From a bacterium (GTDB lineage Bacteria > Patescibacteriota > Minisyncoccia > Phycocordibacterales > Phycocordibacteraceae), in NCBI GenBank assembly GCA_021836725.1, contig JAKBHL010000005.1:1-50339 (forward strand): a stretch of 50,339 bases of DNA. Reading direction: 5' to 3'. The position numbers and the translations under genes are program-made. The first letter of the stretch is position 1. Every line of letters begins with the position of its first letter. The notes beneath the pieces were generated by a model. It saw only the letters and a program-made list of their open reading frames with translations, had not been told where the DNA came from and did not search any database. Positions 25,688-34,773 of this stretch are shown here, piece after piece.

Positions 25688-27274
25688 ATTGGATTGAGTT
25701 ATTTTTCTGTGGTGTCGCGGTCGCGCCGGCTTCGCAGGTTCAGTCATGCCGAGCGCCGCGCGGATATGCCTGCGTGCAAGCGAGGTGCGCGCGATATCAA
25801 GCCATTTTAACGAAGGATGCGCCGCCTCGCGCCGCACTATTTCGACGACATCGCCGTTGCCGAGCACCGTGTCGAAAGAGACGAGCTTACCGTTGACTTT
25901 TGCGCCCTGAAGGTGGTTCCCGAGGTCGCTGTGTATCGCATATGCGAAATCAATCGGCGTCGACGCCGCCGGCAGGTCGATGACATCGCCTTTCGGAGTG
26001 AAGACGAATACGCGATGCGAGAAGAAATCTTCTTTCAACCCTTCGACGAAATCCTCGGAGCCGGCGATTTCCGCCTGCGCCTCGGCTAGTTCGGCAAGCC
26101 AGGGCGGCACTTTCGTTGCGCCGCGCACGCCGCCCTCTTTTTTCGATACCTTCATGAGCGACGGGATAAGCGAACGCCAGGATGAGGCGAGCGCCGCGAA
26201 CCTGCTTTTCTGAGTCTCTTTCTCAAGCTTATCCACTTCTTTCCCGAGCTGTTTGTAAGACATGTGCGAAGCGATGCCGAACTGCGCCCGCCGGTGCATC
26301 TCCTCGGTGCGGATTTGTATCTCGACGACGCCCGCTTCGGGCGTTACGACTGTCGTGTGAAGCGATTGGTAGCCATTGGGCTTTTTGAAGGCGATGTAGT
26401 CCTTAAACTCTCCCGGCAGGGGTTTGTAGAGCGCATGCACGATACCGAGCGCCGTATAGCAATCTTCGATTTTCGGCACGATTATACGTAGAGCCGCAAT
26501 GTCGTGGATGAGAGTGATGTCATCGTGTTTGCGCAGCAATTTCTGATGCAAGCTCCACAGTCCTTTCGTGCGGACATCGGTGCGGAAGGTCGTGAGCCCT
26601 TTTTTGGTGAGCTCGCGTTGAAGTTCCTTCTGCACTTTCACAAGGCCCGCCTCGGTCTCCTTCGTTTTCAGCTTCCGCACTTCGGCGGTGTGCGCGGCGG
26701 CATCCGGATCGACGAAAGGGAAGGCAAGATCCTCAAGTTCGCGCTTCATTTTACCCATGCCGAGGCGATCGGCGATCGGCGCATAAATCTCGAGCGTCTC
26801 GAGCGCGATGCGGCGCTGCTTATGCTCCGGCACATGGGCAAGCGTCTGCATGTTGTGATAGCGATCGGCGAGCTTCACGATGAGTACACGGATATCGCTT
26901 GCGGTGGCGACGAGGAGCCGGCGGAGGCTTTCGGCATGGCGTTCGGCACCATGGTATTTGTGCGTGCCGAGCTTCGTCACGCCATCGACGATGAATAGCA
27001 GTTCCTTCCCGAATTCTTTTTCCACCTCTTCGCGCGATACGCACGCGTCTTCGACGGCATCGTGCAGAAGACCCGCCGCAATCGTCGTCGCGTCCATGCC
27101 GTATTCGGCGAGTATTTTCGCAGCCGCCGCCGGATGCACGATGTACGGTTCGCCGGAAAAGCGCGTTTGGCCCGCATGCGCTTTCTTAGCGAATTCATAT
27201 GCTTTCTCGACGAACGCTACATCCTCGACAGACGGCGCCGACAGCTCACCGATAATCTCCTTGACGGTGGTCAT
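25664..27274 (-). CDS. rel: bifunctional (p)ppGpp synthetase/hydrolase (Rel/SpoT)
   Basis: 536 aa, shorter than the usual 700-plus. HD hydrolase domain with LLHDAVED and VKLADRYHNM. Synthetase domain with RxKxxxSLHQK-like RTKGLWSLHQKLLRK, DIAALRIIV and KKPNGYQSLHTTV. TGS domain (VFVFTPKGDVIDLPAASTPIDFAYAIHSDLG). The C-terminal ACT/zinc-finger regulatory domains are missing, as is common in reduced genomes. It makes and breaks the stringent-response alarmone. Minus-strand TATAGT ends 7 nt before the ATG, so it looks leaderless. 37 nt downstream of topA. Confidence 0.93.
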   Translation of the reverse strand: MTTVKEIIGELSAPSVEDVAFVEKAYEFAKKAHAGQTRFSGEPYIVHPAAAAKILAEYGMDATTIAAGLLHDAVEDACVSREEVEKEFGKELLFIVDGVTKLGTHKYHGAERHAESLRRLLVATASDIRVLIVKLADRYHNMQTLAHVPEHKQRRIALETLEIYAPIADRLGMGKMKRELEDLAFPFVDPDAAAHTAEVRKLKTKETEAGLVKVQKELQRELTKKGLTTFRTDVRTKGLWSLHQKLLRKHDDITLIHDIAALRIIVPKIEDCYTALGIVHALYKPLPGEFKDYIAFKKPNGYQSLHTTVVTPEAGVVEIQIRTEEMHRRAQFGIASHMSYKQLGKEVDKLEKETQKSRFAALASSWRSLIPSLMKVSKKEGGVRGATKVPPWLAELAEAQAEIAGSEDFVEGLKEDFFSHRVFVFTPKGDVIDLPAASTPIDFAYAIHSDLGNHLQGAKVNGKLVSFDTVLGNGDVVEIVRREAAHPSLKWLDIARTSLARRHIRAALGMTEPAKPARPRHHRKITQSNLHRKTAH

Positions 27275-27281
27275 GAGGGCT

Positions 27282-27287
27282 ACTATA
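27282..27287 (-). promoter_or_regulatory. -10 box for rel
   Basis: TATAGT on the minus strand, 7 nt before the ATG at 27274. No Shine-Dalgarno is present. Confidence 0.55.
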
Positions 27288-27311
27288 CACCTCCGTCATT
27301 TTTCCTGAAGC

Positions 27312-29732
27312 TCATTTCAAATACTCGGCAGCTTCGGCGCTCGTGAGAGAGTCCGGATTCACGGAGTCGGGCACATAGATCCGGCGCAGGCCCTTTTTCA
27401 GGAAGAATCCCTGTTTTGATTTGTAGAGCACAAGACTCTTGCCCGTGCGCGGGTGCTTGCCGATTTCCCTTACGATCTCGACGCCCTTAGGCGGTTTCTT
27501 CGGTTCGGCCAAAAGAGCGAGTGCCGCATCAAGCGTGATGGTATACGGATCGCCTATATTGGCTTTGAGAGAGCGGAATTCGCCGTCGCTGCCGACGTAC
27601 GGTCCGAAGCGGCCGGTGGAAGCAAAGACCGGTTTTCCGGTTGAGGGATGCTGTCCGAGCTCGCGCGGAAGAGAAAGGTACTTGAGGGCATCGGCAAGCG
27701 TTACGTGCGCAAGGTCGGTACCGGGCGGGATGCTCGCGCGTTTCGCCGCTTTTCTGGGGCGTCCGCGCCCGCGCGCGGCGGCGCTTTTCTTTTTTGTTCT
27801 TTTCCCGTCTTCCGAAACGGTTGCCTTCTCTTTTGCCTGAGCGTTCGGTTCTTCGGGCAGTGCCATCTCGACGTACGGTCCGAAACGCCCGGTCTTGATA
27901 AAGATCGGCGCGCCGGTATCGGGGTGATAGCCGAGAGGCGCATCGTTTTTCAATTCCATGCCTTCTTCGGTGCGCGCCCCGAGACAATCGGGATAGCGCT
28001 TGCAACTCATGAAAATGCCGCCGCGTCCGAGTTTGAATTCCATCGGGCTTCCGCACAGCGGGCACGGAAATTCCTTCGGCGCGTCGCCGAGCGCAGTCGC
28101 TTTCGGCAGCTTATCTTTGGCATGGACCGCTTTCTCAAACGGGCCGTAAAAAGCCTTCAAAGTTTCCGCGTACCCGCGCTCGCCGCGCGCTATTTCATCG
28201 AGCTCGTCTTCCATTTCCGCGGTGAAGGTGTCGCTCACGTATGTAGGGAAATGCTCTTCGAGCCACCCGGAAACGACCATGCCGGTCGCAGTCGGCTTCA
28301 GAGCCCGGCCGAGTTTTTCGACATAGCCGCGATCCTGGATGGTTTTCATGGTAGAGGCATACGTTGAAGGGCGGCCTATGCCGCGTTTCTCGAGTTCCTT
28401 GATGAGCCCCGCTTCGGTGTAGCGATTCGGCGGTTCGGTTTGTTTCTCATCGGCGCCAAGCGAAAGGAGTGTAAGCGCGTCGCCCGCGGAAAACTTCGGC
28501 AGCTCGATGTCTTCGCCGCGCGCCGCCGTGTCAAGCGCAAGCCAGCCCGGGAAGATGGTACGCGACCCGCTTGCGCTAAAAAGAGGGATATCCGCATCGG
28601 CTTTCGCTTTTATAGTTGTGCGCATGATCCGCGCCGAGGCCATCTGGGAAGCGAGGGCGCGGGTACGGATGAGCGCGTAGAGCTGTTCTTCGTCCGGCGA
28701 AGCGCCCGCGCGAGCATGGGAAGGATCGGTCGGCCGGATGGCCTCATGCGCCTCCTGCGCATTCTTGCTTGTCGTCTTGAACGTACGCACGTGAAGATGC
28801 TCCTTACCGAATTCCTTTTCGATAACGCCCGCCATTTTCGCGATGGCCTCTTTCGCGAGATTTACCGAATCGGTGCGCATGTACGTGATATGCCCGGCTT
28901 CATAGAGTTTTTGTGCCGCACGCATCGTGCGTGACGGCGTAAACGCGAGGCGGGTTGAGGCGGTCTGCTGCAGTGTCGAAGTGGTGAAAGGCGGGCGCGG
29001 TTGCCGCTCTTCGGCCTTTTCGGAAATATCGGCGATGCTCCAGGAAGCGCTTCGCCCGGCTTGCACTAGCCGTTCTGCCTCTGCGCGTGTCGCGGGCGAT
29101 TGCACGCAGGTCGCGGCGAATTCTCCGGCTTCGGAATTGAAAAGCGCTTGCAAGAGGAAATACGTTTCCGGTACGAATGCTTTTATTTCGCGTTCGCGCT
29201 CCGCGAGGATACGCAATGCCGGAGATTGCACGCGCCCGGCCGAGAGCCCGTAGCGCACCTTCTTCCAGATAAGGCCGGAGAGGTCGTAGCCCACGATACG
29301 GTCGAGGACGCGGCGCGCTTCCTGCGCGCGGCGCAGATGCTCGTCGATCATACGGGGGTGCGCGAGCGCCTCCTCGATGGCGGTCTTCGTGATCTCGTGG
29401 AAGACAACGCGCTTCGGCTTCACGAGATCCGCAACTTCTTTGATATGCCACGCTATGGCTTCGCCTTCGCGGTCGGGGTCGGTCGCGAGATACACCTCAT
29501 CGGCTTTTCCCGCTGCATGCCGTATCTTCTCGATGATCTCCCGCTTTTCTGCGGGAACGACATAGCGGGGAGTAAAGCCGTCCTCTATGTCGACAGCATC
29601 CTTATTCGACTTCGGCAAATCGCGCACATGCCCGACCGAAGCGAGAACGGTGTAGTCCTTGCCGAGATAGTGCCCGATGGTGCGCGCCTTGGTCGGCGAC
29701 TCGACGATAAGCAGCGTATGCGTGGTTTTCAT
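27312..29732 (-). CDS. topA: DNA topoisomerase I
   Basis: 806 aa. Toprim domain with IVESPTKART and the DPDREGEAIAWH metal-binding motif. The catalytic tyrosine is Y284 in HITYMRTDS. ERPxxxxxEA-like gate motifs and KRGIGRPSTYASTM follow. One C-terminal zinc ribbon (CPLCGSPM...CKRYPDC) is kept, then repeated LGxHPxTGxPxFxxxGRFGPYV modules (about 610, 705) and a last KGLRRIYVPDS element. A Lys/Arg/Ala-rich linker (about 655-680) resembles a DNA-binding tail. Relaxes negative supercoils, opposing GyrA. A TTGACC lies upstream on the minus strand, but the -10 is weak. Confidence 0.96.
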   Translation of the reverse strand: MKTTHTLLIVESPTKARTIGHYLGKDYTVLASVGHVRDLPKSNKDAVDIEDGFTPRYVVPAEKREIIEKIRHAAGKADEVYLATDPDREGEAIAWHIKEVADLVKPKRVVFHEITKTAIEEALAHPRMIDEHLRRAQEARRVLDRIVGYDLSGLIWKKVRYGLSAGRVQSPALRILAEREREIKAFVPETYFLLQALFNSEAGEFAATCVQSPATRAEAERLVQAGRSASWSIADISEKAEERQPRPPFTTSTLQQTASTRLAFTPSRTMRAAQKLYEAGHITYMRTDSVNLAKEAIAKMAGVIEKEFGKEHLHVRTFKTTSKNAQEAHEAIRPTDPSHARAGASPDEEQLYALIRTRALASQMASARIMRTTIKAKADADIPLFSASGSRTIFPGWLALDTAARGEDIELPKFSAGDALTLLSLGADEKQTEPPNRYTEAGLIKELEKRGIGRPSTYASTMKTIQDRGYVEKLGRALKPTATGMVVSGWLEEHFPTYVSDTFTAEMEDELDEIARGERGYAETLKAFYGPFEKAVHAKDKLPKATALGDAPKEFPCPLCGSPMEFKLGRGGIFMSCKRYPDCLGARTEEGMELKNDAPLGYHPDTGAPIFIKTGRFGPYVEMALPEEPNAQAKEKATVSEDGKRTKKKSAAARGRGRPRKAAKRASIPPGTDLAHVTLADALKYLSLPRELGQHPSTGKPVFASTGRFGPYVGSDGEFRSLKANIGDPYTITLDAALALLAEPKKPPKGVEIVREIGKHPRTGKSLVLYKSKQGFFLKKGLRRIYVPDSVNPDSLTSAEAAEYLK

Positions 29733-29783
29733 GTGTCCGTCTGTTCACTCATAACGCGTATACCTATATATGGTCAAGTACGG

Positions 29784-30563
29784 TCAGGAAAGTTCCGCGT
29801 ATATCGGATTGTGATCCGAACCGATGCGATCGCCGATGACGGATGCGTGCAAGACGCGCAGCGTGCGGGAGGCAAGGATGTGATCAAGCTGCGAACGCGC
29901 AAGCGAATGGGTGACAGTGCCGCGCAGGGCATTCTGCAGCGCATGTGAAGCGAAACGCTCCTCGATACGCGCGCGTTCGCGCCGGTGGAACACGGCATCC
30001 GCCAGGCGCCCCCCGAAAAGCCAATTCAAGGGCGTGATGTGAGGCGCCTCGAGAATGTTGAAATCGCCGCAGACAAGTATCGGTTGCGACGGATCGGCGT
30101 GCGAGAGCGCATAATCGAATTCTTCCTCCCGCAACGCGGGAGTGAGGAGCGGTAGATGCAGGTTAAAGACGCGGATCGTCCCCGATGGCGTTTCGACATC
30201 AGCGTACAACGCATGCCGGTTCCCGAGAGCTTTCGCCCACAATCGCGCGGCGAACATGAATTGCCGGAACATTCTTCCGCGAAGCGGCAGATCGGATTCG
30301 TGGTGCGAAAGTGGTATCACGCCGGATGCGCGCAGCGGGTAGCGCGAAAGTATGACGCCATAGTGCGTCGCGCGTTCCTTCTTGAAAAGCCGGTCGGTTT
30401 CAGGAGCCGCAACGACCGGGAACGGAAGCGTCTTCAGCCGGGCGAGGAAATCTTCGGGTACTTCCTGCAGGCAAAAGATATCGAAATCGCTTTGCGCGAT
30501 GAATTCAAAAGCGCGCTCGCGCTCGCGGTTGCGGAAGAACATGTTCCAGGAATAGATTTTCAT
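29784..30563 (-). CDS. endonuclease/exonuclease/phosphatase (EEP) family protein
   Basis: 259 aa. DNase I-like fold: IYSWNMFFRN (metal-adjacent Asn), DFDIFCLQEVPED (catalytic Glu), NLHLPLLTP, VCGDFNI (Asp-x-Asn), SQLDHILAS and the final GSDHNPIYAEL with catalytic His. All usual active-site residues are present. Substrate could be DNA, RNA or a phosphoester of a small molecule. The ATG overlaps the dprA stop by 4 nt (ATGA), so it is coupled to dprA; a role in DNA uptake or processing is possible (inference). Confidence 0.85.
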   Translation of the reverse strand: MKIYSWNMFFRNRERERAFEFIAQSDFDIFCLQEVPEDFLARLKTLPFPVVAAPETDRLFKKERATHYGVILSRYPLRASGVIPLSHHESDLPLRGRMFRQFMFAARLWAKALGNRHALYADVETPSGTIRVFNLHLPLLTPALREEEFDYALSHADPSQPILVCGDFNILEAPHITPLNWLFGGRLADAVFHRRERARIEERFASHALQNALRGTVTHSLARSQLDHILASRTLRVLHASVIGDRIGSDHNPIYAELS

Positions 30564-31414
30564 ATCCTGTGCCACGCGCCGAATTCTTCCTTGATGAAGC
30601 CGCGAAGCTCGAGCGCGACGAGCGCGGTGAGAAGGTCGCCCGCGCTCGCGCCGCCGGTACGGAGGATCTCATCGCGGCTTTTCGGCTCCGCGAGCAATGT
30701 CAGAAGCTCTTGCTCGAGCCCTTCGAGTTCCGGCGCATCGGAAATCATGTCGGACGTGCGCGGGACGATATGAAGCGCTTCGAGTATGTGAACCGGTTCG
30801 GCGACGAGGACCGCACCGAGACGGATGAAAAGATGCGAACCGAAAGCGTGCGGATCGCCGATACGGTGAGGAACGCAGAGCAGTTCGCGATTGTAATCGG
30901 CCGCGAGCCGCGCGGTGATGAGCGTGCCGGATTTCGGACCCGCCTCCACCACAAGGACCGCGTCGGCGAGCCCGACCATGAGACGGTTGCGGGAAGGGAA
31001 GTCGTGCGGATGAGCCTGATACTCCGGCTCATGTTCGGAGAGAAGCGCGCCGCCGGCCGTGAGAATTTCCTTCGCGAGCCCGAGATTTGCACGCGGGCCG
31101 ATGACTGAATCGGCGAGTCCCGAACCGGGAACGGCGATAGTGTGAAGCCCCGCAGCCAGCGCCGCCCTATGCGCGCATGCGTCAACGCCGAGCGCGAGCC
31201 CCGAGACTATAGAAACGGGATATCCCGCGAGTCCGGCAATCAATTTTTGACAGGCTTCCTGCCCGTAGCGCGTCATCGCACGCGACCCTACGACCGTGAG
31301 AAATTTCGTTCCCGTTTCCGGTAACGTGCCACGCACCCACAGCCCCTCCGGTTGTTGCGGTATCTCGAGGAGTTGTGCAGGCCACTCCACCGTGGCGAGT
31401 TCACGTATGTCCAT
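30560..31414 (-). CDS. dprA: DNA-processing protein DprA (Smf)
   Basis: 284 aa. Rossmann core with VVGSRAMTRYG, VSGLALGVDACAHRAAL, ELLxEHxP-like LLSEHEPEYQAHPHDFPSRNRLM and GSLITA-like KSGTLITARLAAD. A short C-terminal winged-helix (EILRTGGASAGDLLTALVALELRG) ends the protein. DprA loads RecA on incoming single-stranded DNA during natural transformation, in keeping with the pilus-like genes in the window. Minus-strand TATACT ends 6 nt before the ATG. Confidence 0.93.
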   Translation of the reverse strand: MDIRELATVEWPAQLLEIPQQPEGLWVRGTLPETGTKFLTVVGSRAMTRYGQEACQKLIAGLAGYPVSIVSGLALGVDACAHRAALAAGLHTIAVPGSGLADSVIGPRANLGLAKEILTAGGALLSEHEPEYQAHPHDFPSRNRLMVGLADAVLVVEAGPKSGTLITARLAADYNRELLCVPHRIGDPHAFGSHLFIRLGAVLVAEPVHILEALHIVPRTSDMISDAPELEGLEQELLTLLAEPKSRDEILRTGGASAGDLLTALVALELRGFIKEEFGAWHRI

Positions 31415-31420
31415 GAGGAG

Positions 31421-31428
31421 AGTATACT
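31421..31428. promoter_or_regulatory. palindromic AGTATACT: shared -10 of dprA and serS
   Basis: The 8-bp perfect palindrome contains TATACT on both strands. On the minus strand the gap to dprA ATG is 6 nt; on the plus strand the gap to serS ATG is 9 nt. Both transcripts would be leaderless or nearly so, and the two polymerases must compete. The same arrangement occurs at 44010. Confidence 0.65.
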
Positions 31429-31437
31429 AGGTCGCAC

Positions 31438-32709
31438 ATGCTCGATATACATTTCATTCGGGAGAACGCCGCTCTCATAAAGGCAGGCGCGACAAAGAAA
31501 CATATGGATGCGGATATCGACGGCCTACTCGCGGTCGACGACGAACGTAAACGGCTGCGGCAAGAACTTGATGCGAAACGCGCGGAACAGAACCGCCGCA
31601 GCAACGAGATCCAGATTGCCAAGGGCGCCGAACGCGAAAAGATAATCGAAGCGATGCAGCACCTGAAAAACGGCATGGCCGAGAGCGAGGAACGTCTGAA
31701 GAACGTGATGCTCGAATGGCAGCGGCTCATGCTCACGGTGCCGAACATTCCCGACATGTCGGTACCGGACGGTGTAGATGATGCGGATAATGTAGAAGTG
31801 AAGAAATGGGGCGAACCGACGGCGTTTGGCTTTGCGCCCAAGGACCACATCGACATAATGACCGCGCTCGACATCGCCGATTTCGGGCGGGGAGCAAAAG
31901 TAGCCGGCTTCCGCGGCTACTTCCTCAAGGGCGACGGCGTCCTCCTCGCCAATGCCGTCTGGCAACTGGCGCTCAAGCACTTTTCCGCGAAAGGGCTTTC
32001 GCCCCTGAGCGTTCCGTCCTTGGTGCGCCGCGAGGCATTTCTCGGCACCGGCTACCTTCCGCAAGGGGAAGACGATCTGTACAAGACCCAAGACGGGGAA
32101 TACCTCGCAGGCACTGCGGAAGTGGCGACGATGGCCTACTACATGAACGAGACCATAGACCTTTCAAAACATCCGGTGCAATTTCTTTCGTTCTCGCCCT
32201 GTTTCCGGCGCGAGGCCGGTGCGCACGGAAAGGACGTGCGCGGCCTCATCCGCGTGCACGAATTTTTCAAATGGGAGCAGGTCGTCCTTTGCAAAGCGGA
32301 ACACGACGAGTCGGTCCGCCTTCACGAGTGGCTCAACCGCAACACCGAAGAGTTCATCGAGCTTCTGGGCATCCCCTATCACACGGTGGCCAACTGCGGC
32401 GGCGACTTGGGCCTCGGACAGGTGAAAAAATATGACATCGAACTGTGGGTTCCCGGAGAGAACACCTATCGCGAGATAAGCTCGGCATCCTATTTCCACG
32501 ATTTCCAGACGCGCCGGCTCAATATCCGCTACCGCGATGCGGAAGGGAATCTCAAATTCGCCCATTCCTTGAATTCCACCGCGATACCGACGCCGCGCAT
32601 CCTGGTTTCGATCATTGAAAATTACCAGCAAGCGGACGGTACGATAAAAGTGCCGGAAGCTCTCGTGCCCTATGTCGGAAAGAGCGTTATCGGCGAAGCG
32701 GGGCGGTGA
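31438..32709 (+). CDS. serS: seryl-tRNA synthetase
   Basis: 423 aa, normal length. N-terminal antiparallel coiled-coil arm (about 30-100) that grips the long variable arm of tRNA-Ser. Class II catalytic core with the TxE serine loop (LAGTAEVAT), motif 2 in SPCFRREAGAHGKDVRGLIRVHEF and motif 3 near NSTAIPTPRILVSIIENYQ. It has its own promoter (AGTATACT at 31421). The 3' end overlaps the FtsQ-like gene by 38 nt. Confidence 0.96.
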   Translation: MLDIHFIRENAALIKAGATKKHMDADIDGLLAVDDERKRLRQELDAKRAEQNRRSNEIQIAKGAEREKIIEAMQHLKNGMAESEERLKNVMLEWQRLMLTVPNIPDMSVPDGVDDADNVEVKKWGEPTAFGFAPKDHIDIMTALDIADFGRGAKVAGFRGYFLKGDGVLLANAVWQLALKHFSAKGLSPLSVPSLVRREAFLGTGYLPQGEDDLYKTQDGEYLAGTAEVATMAYYMNETIDLSKHPVQFLSFSPCFRREAGAHGKDVRGLIRVHEFFKWEQVVLCKAEHDESVRLHEWLNRNTEEFIELLGIPYHTVANCGGDLGLGQVKKYDIELWVPGENTYREISSASYFHDFQTRRLNIRYRDAEGNLKFAHSLNSTAIPTPRILVSIIENYQQADGTIKVPEALVPYVGKSVIGEAGR

Positions 32710-33604
32710 GCGGCTCTCAGCGCGGCGGCGCAAGCGCCGCCGCCGCGCATTCATCGCGCTTTGCGCGCTCGTCTTCCTTTTCCTCGGTGCCCTTGTGTAC
32801 GGACTGCAGCAGCCGGGCGTCCGCATTTCACATATCGAGGTCTATGGCGTCGATGCGTCGGCCGCGTCGATAGCGAACGAAGCGATGCGGGGAAGCTATT
32901 TCGGCATCATTCCGCGCAATTCGACTTTTTTCCCGCCCACCGCGCTCATACGCGCAGACCTGCTTGCCGCATATCCCGGGGTAGCCGCAGTATCGATTTT
33001 CAGGAACGGATTTACCGGACTCTCGATCAAGGCAGATCCCCGCACGCCGCTCGCGCGCTGGTGCGGTTCCGCTTCGGCGTCGTCCTCGCCGGAAGATTCG
33101 CCTTTGAAGGAAGTACTACCGGCGGCATCCGGCGATTGCTATCTCTTTGACCCGAGCGGCTTCGTGTATGCGACCGCGACCGAAGCATTTCCTTTCTCGG
33201 GAACCGCTTCATCCTCTTCCGTCGGCGCCGGATCAAATCCGGACCAAACGCTCGTACCGTATGTTCTTTTTGATCCGCTTGCTTCTCCCGCAACCTCGCC
33301 GGTGGGCGCAACGCTCAAAAACGCAAGCCAATTGTCCAGGGTTTTTGATTTTGCGCAGCAAATAGGATTGCTCGGCCCTTCGGTCGGGACCATCGTCATC
33401 CGCGGTCCCGAGGTCGATTTTTTCCTCGCGACTTCCACATACGGCGCTCCCGCCGGATTGCGTATCACCTATCTTCTCGGCGATGAACAGAATGCTCTGA
33501 CCGCGCTCGTTTCCGCAAAAAGCCAGCTTGATCTTTCCGATCCGACTCTCGAATACGTCGATTTGCGTTTTAGCGGAAGGATCTATCTTAAAAAACGGAG
33601 CTAG
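32672..33604 (+). CDS. FtsQ/DivIB-like single-pass protein with POTRA region
   Basis: 310 aa. A very basic cytoplasmic start (RRRKRRRR) is followed by one helix (about 27-45). A POTRA-like domain (about 50-110) has RISHIEVYGVDASAASI and VAAVSIFRNGFTGLSIKADPRTPLARWC, the FtsQ cadence of a first strand, helix and V-x-R-x-(F/P). The extracellular beta domain (about 140-310) includes Ser/Ala-rich inserts. FtsQ bridges early and late division proteins. The start lies 38 nt inside serS, an unusually long overlap, but no later in-frame ATG precedes the helix. The TAG stop begins repeat copy 3. Confidence 0.65.
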   Translation: MSERALSAKRGGERLSARRRKRRRRAFIALCALVFLFLGALVYGLQQPGVRISHIEVYGVDASAASIANEAMRGSYFGIIPRNSTFFPPTALIRADLLAAYPGVAAVSIFRNGFTGLSIKADPRTPLARWCGSASASSSPEDSPLKEVLPAASGDCYLFDPSGFVYATATEAFPFSGTASSSSVGAGSNPDQTLVPYVLFDPLASPATSPVGATLKNASQLSRVFDFAQQIGLLGPSVGTIVIRGPEVDFFLATSTYGAPAGLRITYLLGDEQNALTALVSAKSQLDLSDPTLEYVDLRFSGRIYLKKRS

Positions 33605-33741
33605 AATCCATTTCAAACCCCCATTTCCCCGCTCGGGTATGCGACAGAAAGGAGTACGCTGTCTTTTTCTGCTGAAAAAGCAGCTCGTACTCGCGTCGTC
33701 ACGCTCCGTAAGCCTCTTTCTGCCGCATACCTGAGCGGGGG
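33602..33741 (+). repeat. dispersed structured repeat, copy 3
   Basis: Begins TAGAATCC, with TAG the stop of the FtsQ-like gene. The outer stem is best preserved here: GGTATGCG pairs with CGCATACC, flanked by CCCCGCTC/GAGCGGGG. Inner hairpin CTTTTTC-TGCT-GAAAAAG is at 33663-33680. It separates the FtsQ-like gene from dus. Confidence 0.85.
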
Positions 33742-33794
33742 CATTGTGGCAATTCTGGGGTGCCGTGTTAGAACTGTCAGCATAGGACTCTGTT

Positions 33795-34766
33795 ATGGAA
33801 TCATTCTGGAATCGCTTGCCCAAGCCGTTTTTCGTCATGGCGCCCATGGCGGATGTCACCGACGCGGCGTTCCGCGCGCTCGTAGCGAAGCTCGGCGCCC
33901 CGGACGTGTTCTGGAGCGAGTTCGTCTCGGCGGATGGCCTCTACCACACGCGCGAGATAGGAAAATTGCCCGACCAGAGGAATCCGCTCATGCGCGATCT
34001 CTTGAAGAGCGAAGCGGAGCGGCCGATAGTAGCGCAGATATTCTCGAAGCATCCGGATATGATCGCGTACGCGACGAAGCTCGTCAACGATCTCGGGTTT
34101 GACGGCGTCGATCTCAATATGGGTTGCCCCGACAGGAGCATCGAGAAGCAGGGTTGCGGGGCCGCGATGATACGGGACCCGAAAGCCGCACAGGCGGTCA
34201 TTGCCGCGGCAAAAGAGGCGAGCGGTCTGCCGGTCTCGGTGAAAACCCGCGTCGGCTACGCGCACGAGTCGCTCGATGAGTGGCTTCCGGTACTGCTTGA
34301 GGCGGCGCCCGCCGCCATCACGCTCCATCTGCGAACGCGCAAAGAGCTGTCGCTCGTGAGCGCCAACTGGGAGCTGATGAAAAAAGCGGTCGCTATCCGC
34401 GATCGTATCAATCCGAATGTGCTTCTTATCGGCAACGGCGACGTCAAGGATATCGCGGACGCGAAGGTGAAAATCGCGCAGTCGGGATGCGATGGAGCCA
34501 TGCTCGGCCGCGCGATGTTCGGGAATCCATGGGTTTTTTCAGGAAGGAAGAGCGAGGATACGCCGCTTACAGAGAAGCTCGCGGCGCTCATCGAGCTCGC
34601 GTACGGGTTTGAAAAGCTCTCGCCGCCGAAGAATTTCTCCATACTGAAGAAACACATCAAAGCGTTCGTGGCAGGATTCGACGGCGCCGCCGAATTGCGC
34701 GCGAAACTCATGGAAGCTGAAACGGCCGCCGACCTCGAGCGCATACTGTCTGAAAATCCGCTATAA
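33795..34766 (+). CDS. dus: tRNA-dihydrouridine synthase
   Basis: 323 aa. FMN-binding TIM barrel: VMAPMADVTDAAFRAL at the start, then IVAQIFSKHPD, DGVDLNMGCPDRSIEKQGCGAAM (with the catalytic Cys region), LPVSVKTRVGY, ITLHLRTRKE, LLIGNGDVKD and GAMLGRAMFGNPW for phosphate binding. It reduces uridines in tRNA D-loops, but which position is not clear. No Shine-Dalgarno. It ends 7 nt before dnaX, and its TAA stop overlaps the dnaX -10 box. Confidence 0.93.
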   Translation: MESFWNRLPKPFFVMAPMADVTDAAFRALVAKLGAPDVFWSEFVSADGLYHTREIGKLPDQRNPLMRDLLKSEAERPIVAQIFSKHPDMIAYATKLVNDLGFDGVDLNMGCPDRSIEKQGCGAAMIRDPKAAQAVIAAAKEASGLPVSVKTRVGYAHESLDEWLPVLLEAAPAAITLHLRTRKELSLVSANWELMKKAVAIRDRINPNVLLIGNGDVKDIADAKVKIAQSGCDGAMLGRAMFGNPWVFSGRKSEDTPLTEKLAALIELAYGFEKLSPPKNFSILKKHIKAFVAGFDGAAELRAKLMEAETAADLERILSENPL

Positions 34767-34767
34767 T
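34762..34767 (+). promoter_or_regulatory. consensus -10 TATAAT for dnaX
   Basis: Perfect TATAAT overlapping the dus stop codon. It ends 6 nt before ATG 34774, so +1 is the A of ATG. No Shine-Dalgarno is present. Confidence 0.65.
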
Positions 34768-34773
34768 CAGCGC

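Noticed and set aside
30026-30214. Alternative small ORFs inside the EEP nuclease gene
   Set aside because: Out-of-frame shadows with Arg/Ser-rich translation and no start signals.
32706-33604. GTG start at 32706 for the FtsQ-like protein to avoid overlap with serS
   Set aside because: This GTG is in a different frame from the protein.
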